A stretch of 64,000 nt of DNA, taken from positions 992,001 to 1,056,000 of the forward strand of contig NW_026516211.1 in NCBI RefSeq assembly GCF_025602895.1, given 5' to 3'. Made by a program: the position numbers and the translations under genes. The DNA is from Polychytrium aggregatum. Lineage: Eukaryota; Chytridiomycota; Chytridiomycetes; Polychytriales. Of this stretch, positions 60,171 to 64,000 are shown piece after piece. The stretch's first letter is position 1. The number at the start of each line of letters is the position of its first letter. A model generated the notes under the pieces. The model did not search any database and was not told where the DNA came from. It saw only the letters and a list, made by a program, of their open reading frames with translations.

Positions 60171-61053
60171 GACGGAAATGAGACCCAGCGAAACCCGGGT
60201 GGCGGACCGACCGGCTGAGATCAGCACCGACCAGGGTCAGCGAGGAGGTGACGATACCCACGCCGAGCACAAACGCCATCGCCGCCATCGCCAATGTCCC
60301 ATGCTGTGTCGATGCCCATGCTGCCGATGCCGATGCCGAGATGCAGACGACATTCCCATGACGAATACGATTGCCGTTGTCTCCTGCGGCTCGGTCGGCG
60401 CTGCTCCCGGCATCTGCCGATGACCCACGCTGCCCTGCCCTCTCTCCCATGCCGATCCCTCTTCTCCATCGCCCCCTCGCCCGCTTTTGCGTCGTCGCTG
60501 CCCACGCCGCCCTCCGGAAATCGCCGATCCCGCAACGGGAGCACTCGGAACCCCGGACACTCCCGGCTTCTCTCCTATCGGGCGTTCCCGGAGATCGGGC
60601 GCGTCCGGCTCGTCCGCCTCCGCTTTCCCCCGAACAAGCCAGACATAAATACCTGGGATATCCAGTCCAGTCCCCACCACCCACCACATCCGCTGCGACT
60701 GCGGACCAGCCTCGACCGATTGACTCGCCAACCGACCCGACCACCTCCTTGCCACCACAGCCGCCCTTCTGTCCGAAAACCAATCCTTGTAAGTTGTAGC
60801 GCCGCTCGCGTTGTGGCTCTCGACTTGGCTCTGATTCTCCACACACAACAGCCACCCAGTTCACACCCGCAGCCATGTCCATGTCGTCTGCGTGCATGTC
60901 CATGTCGTTCACATGCACGGCCGCCATGCTGCAGCTCACAGCTCACAGCCCACAGCCCATCTCACCACTCTGGCCATTCCTCCTTCAGTCAGCCCACGGT
61001 CTCTTGTCAATCCTTCTCATTCCAGACCCATCTCGCCACCCATCTCGCCACCC
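60171..61053. promoter_or_regulatory. divergent upstream region of CHK1 and methyltransferase
   Basis: About 880 bases separate the two start codons. One 294-codon frame crosses the region but is Pro/Arg/Ser-rich without motifs and is an artefact of GC-rich DNA. Short imperfect repeats (TCATGTCC-like near 60870-60915, CAGCTCACAGC near 60930-60960, CATCTCGCCACC near 61027-61055) lie close to the methyltransferase start. Confidence 0.45.
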
Positions 61054-62252
61054 ATGTCTGCCCAACAGTCCGACTTTTGGTCTCCCAGCCACTACTCGAC
61101 CCACGCCGCCTTTGTCCCCGTCTTGACCAGCAACATCGTCACTCTCCTGGACCCCAAGCAGGACGAGCGCATCTTTGACCTTGGCTGCGGCGACGGCGTC
61201 CTGACCCAGGAGCTCGTCACCCGCTTTGGCGCTCGGGTCGTCGGCACCGACTCGAGTCCGGCCATGATCGAGGCTGCCAGGGCCAAGGCTGCAGCCGCCG
61301 GCATCGACGAGAGCCGCCTCCGATACGATGTTGTTGACGGCCAGAGGCTCGAGGAGGACATCGGCGACAGCTACAAGGGCCCTTATGATGCTGTCTTCAG
61401 CAACGCAGGTATGGGCATGCACCCCTGCACCCCTGCACCCCTGCACCCCTGCACTCATGCACTCATGCACTCATGCACTCATGCACTCATGCACTCGGTG
61501 GTATCCTTGGTGTGCGATGGTCTTGCCGAGGGATATATCCGCCACACCACATCCTTGCCATGCAGTGTCTGGTGTGCATCGTGGTGGTTCCCACGGCATC
61601 AGGCATGTGCGATTCGAGTCCCTTGTCCCTCTCAGACTCATCTCGCTCACCGCCATTCTGCCGCCTCATCTGCCACACGCCCTTTCCACAGCCATCCACT
61701 GGATGAAGCAAGATCCTGAAGCCGTCGTTCGCGGCGTCCGTCAGCTTCTCAGACCTGGCGGCCGCTTCGTCGCCGAGTTTGGTGGACATCTGAATGTCGC
61801 CACCATCCACTCGGCCTTGATTGCGGCGGTCGGTCGCCGAGGCAAGGACGGCGTCGAACTCTCGCCCTGGTTCTTCCCAACGTGAGTGTCGTCGACGTAC
61901 ATCCCATCCCATCCATACCATCCATCCACTCTCGGCTCTGGCCTTCGTGCTCACATTCACATCCATCCATTCACGATGTCACAGCGCCGACGAGTACAAG
62001 ACCATTCTCGAGCGCAACGGCTTTGAGGTCGAATCTATCGGCCTGTTCCCGCGCCAGACAGATCTCCCCACTGATGTCGGTGGCTGGGTCGATACCTTTG
62101 GCGCGCCTTTCCTCAAGCCCTTTTCCGAGGCCGAGGCGGCGCAGATCCGACACGAGGTCGTCGAGCAGCTCAGACCGGTTCTCTGCGACAAGAACGGCAA
62201 GTGGGTTGTCGACTACGTCCGCCTCCGAGTCAGGGCCACCCTCAAGCCTTGA
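61054..62252 (+). CDS. class I SAM-dependent methyltransferase
   Basis: Three exons, 61054-61408, 61692-61881 and 61985-62252, give 270 residues. The SAM-binding motif I is FDLGCGDGVLTQEL, followed by the acidic residue in VVGTDSSPAMIEAA, YDVVDGQRLEED and the YDAVFSNAAIHWMK segment around the first splice. RPGGRFVAEFGGHLNV follows. The arrangement, with DAVFSNA then HW and a late GGH, resembles trans-aconitate 2-methyltransferase and related small-molecule methyltransferases. The substrate cannot be assigned. No signal peptide or membrane segment is seen. Intron 1 carries two short tandem repeats. Confidence 0.88.
61418..61496. repeat. (CTGCACCC)n then (ACTCATGC)n octamer arrays in intron 1
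   Basis: About four copies of CACCCCTG-type units run directly into about six copies of ACTCATGC in the first intron of the methyltransferase gene, right after its donor site. The two arrays share the TGCAC core. Confidence 0.93.
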
Positions 62253-62707
62253 ACATAGCCACTCCACTCCCTTCGCTGATGATTAGCCCAGATTCTCACG
62301 CGAGGGCATCGCAATTGATATTGGTTTTGATTTTGTTGGAATATATTGTTTGGAAATTGAAAATCGAATGTGAATGTGAATGTGAATGTGAATGTGAATG
62401 TGAATGTGAATGTGAATGTGAACGGAATCAAAACTCATCTCAAAATCACCGCACATTTCCTGGGTTCTTCAAATCGACTCAACCACCAGCAAAACTTGAT
62501 TCAACTACAGGGTGCATGATAAATAGTAGAGTGTGCCTAATAGATAGCGTGCTGGAAGGCAAATCGCAAGCTGTCCTGTCTCCGGAACCGACATGACGCC
62601 GACACTGACAGCCCCCGAGTATCGCCGATATGGGCTGCCGAATCCACACCTGCATCACTTGGAAGCAAGGGCCTTGGCGCCAGAGCCGGACTCATCCTCG
62701 GGCACTC
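62253..62707. other. intergenic between convergent methyltransferase and TCP11 genes
   Basis: About 455 bases, more A/T-rich than its surroundings, with no gene. It holds the GAATGT array and should contain the two 3' UTRs. Confidence 0.6.
62366..62423. repeat. (GAATGT)n hexanucleotide array
   Basis: About nine copies of GAATGT lie in the intergenic region after the methyltransferase stop codon. The unit differs by one base from the GGATGT array of the cyclin intron. Confidence 0.94.
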
Positions 62708-64000
62708 TCAGGCGGATCCGCTGGGGCTCTGCTCGGCCGAGATCTTTCTCAAGATGTCGTCGTAGTACTTTGCATGGACTTCCTTGGTGTGCTTCGTGAG
62801 CAGCACAAACTTGGTGACCAGCTCCTCGAGCTCGGTCTGGACGATATCCAAACCGTGGCTTGCCAGGGAGTCTCGCTTGAAAACACCACCCGTCAATTGA
62901 GCGCGAGCAATCGACTGCACCCGGCGGCTGAGCAGGGTGTACACCGGGTCCTTGTAAGACAGCGTCTTCTCGACCATTTGCTGGATGAGCTGCTTCTGCT
63001 CCGGTGTCAGTGTCTTGGGTGACAGGGCCGCGACGGGGGACCCGGTCGAGCTCGAGAGTGTTGGAGGGCGTCCTGTCTTGGGGCTCTGGGCGGCGGACTG
63101 CTTGGCAAAGACCGAATCGAGAGTTGCGACGATCTGCACCCACAGGTGCTCGATCGTTGTTTCTGGATCTCGCAGCAGGACAAAGAGCACCTCCTTCAGC
63201 TTGGAGACAGCGGCGACATCTCGCCTGAGCTCGGTGACAATGTTCTTTGCCAGCATGACCAGAGCCGCCACGATCGTCAGGGCCTGGGCTTCGTTCTGGT
63301 AAGCATAGAGCCGAGCAGCGTCGAGTTGGAGGGTTTCTGGAACAGACTTCATAGAAACGGCAGCGGTGGCATTGAAGACGATGCTGAGCATGGCATCGTG
63401 GAAGACATCCTCGAAGCGTATCTTGTTTTCGGGAGCGTCGATGTTCTCGGGGTTGCGAGCCGCCGAGATTTGGGCGAGATTCCTATATGCTGTCTCGAGC
63501 CATGCCGTGGTCTTTTCGAGGGTAAACGACCCGGCATGCAGGGCCTGCTCAAACTTGAGCTGCTCGTAGGACACGGCCTGGGCCTTGAGGTGAGGACGCA
63601 GGGCCTGCAGACGGTAGTTGGCCAGATCCACTTTCATGTCTTCCAAGATGTCCATGATCTTTTCAAAGACTGCGGCCAGGTCAGTCATGCCCTCGATCTG
63701 GCGAATGGGTGCATCGCGGATAGGCGCACACAGCGAGATCATCTTTGCGGTAATGTAGTGGATGCATCGCGGAATGTCGAAGACGTTGTTGTTGATCTGT
63801 TGCTGGATCAGATCGCCATCGAGGGCTTCGTTGATCTCCTGCGCTATGCGGCCGCCTGAGCTGACCATCGCCAGCAGTTGCTGTTTAGGCAAAGGGCAAG
63901 GACATGGCGGCGAGGTGGTGCGTTAGAAAGGCGGGCTGAGAGCTCTGGCGTCTCCGGACGTCCGCGGCATTTGGCTTACTAGTGCCAGTTCTGCAGTCGA
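62708..64000 (-). CDS. TCP11: TCP11-family protein (5' partial)
   Basis: One long exon, 63880-62708, encodes the C-terminal 390 residues. A donor at 63979-63978 suggests that the preceding exon (64000-63980) runs off the window edge and joins in phase (TAEL then ALQLL). The family pattern is clear: INEALDGDLIQQQINNNVFD, then KMISLCAPIRDAPIR, VFEKIMDILEDMKVDLANYR and ALTIVAALVMLAKNIV. TCP11 proteins occur in animals (sperm motility, cAMP/PKA signalling) and in fungi as Sok1-like proteins, a suppressor of PKA loss in yeast. A flagellum link is possible but not shown. The C terminus is Ser/Lys-rich and ends SGSA. The 5' part of the gene lies outside the window. Confidence 0.9.

Noticed and set aside
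60294-61178. 294-codon forward frame between CHK1 and the methyltransferase
   Set aside because: Pro/Arg/Ser-rich without domains, and it overlaps the methyltransferase start in another frame. Explained by base composition.

Overview
The window is nuclear DNA from a fungus. Its genes carry many short spliceosomal introns, ordinary GT-AG junctions with a few GC-AG, and standard-code proteins of eukaryotic type. A fungal regulator (Velvet domain), a GPI-anchored GH16 enzyme and a Pho80-type cyclin point to Fungi. Four genes whose relatives serve centrioles, flagella or sperm (LRRC45, CFAP97, a CCDC33-like protein and TCP11) point to a zoosporic, flagellated lineage such as a chytrid. The sequence is GC-rich and unusually full of microsatellites, many of them inside introns. 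No rRNA, tRNA, transposon or CRISPR array was recognised.

Layout, left to right: a (CAT)49 tract and then LRRC45 (+, 9 exons); a 2.2 kb GC-rich stretch without a convincing gene; a Velvet-domain gene (+); a 2-3 kb stretch with a GGTGAT-type hexanucleotide array; a long-chain acyl-CoA synthetase (+, 13 exons); a membrane protein with three SH3 domains (+); a Pho80-like cyclin (-) with a repeat-filled intron; a Ser/Pro-rich unknown protein (+); a mitochondrial-type methionine aminopeptidase (+, 12 exons); FEN1 (+, 10 exons); CCR4 (+, 5 exons). CCDC115/VMA22 (-) and GLRX3 (+, 11 exons) are divergent. NIP7 (-, 5 exons) and ribosomal protein uL15 (+, 5 exons) are divergent. CFAP97 (-, 3 exons) and MAEA/GID9 (+, 7 exons) are divergent. 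Then come a secreted GH16 enzyme (+, 3 exons), ribosomal protein eL29 (+, 3 exons), a long CCDC33-like gene (+), CHK1 (-, 13 exons) divergent from a SAM methyltransferase (+, 3 exons), and a 5'-truncated TCP11-family gene (-) running off the right edge.

The genes do not form one pathway. Themes are flagellar/centriolar structure (LRRC45, CFAP97, CCDC33, possibly TCP11), genome maintenance and cell cycle (FEN1, CHK1, cyclin), ribosome biogenesis and translation (NIP7, uL15, eL29), RNA and protein turnover (CCR4, MAEA, MetAP), and housekeeping metabolism. For most genes I joined exons by hand. The phases close exactly and the products match family lengths (LRRC45 670 aa, CHK1 481 aa, NIP7 180 aa, MAEA 396 aa). 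Weakly resolved models are the Velvet 3' end, the 5' parts of the SH3 protein and the cyclin, and the middle exons of the CCDC33-like gene.
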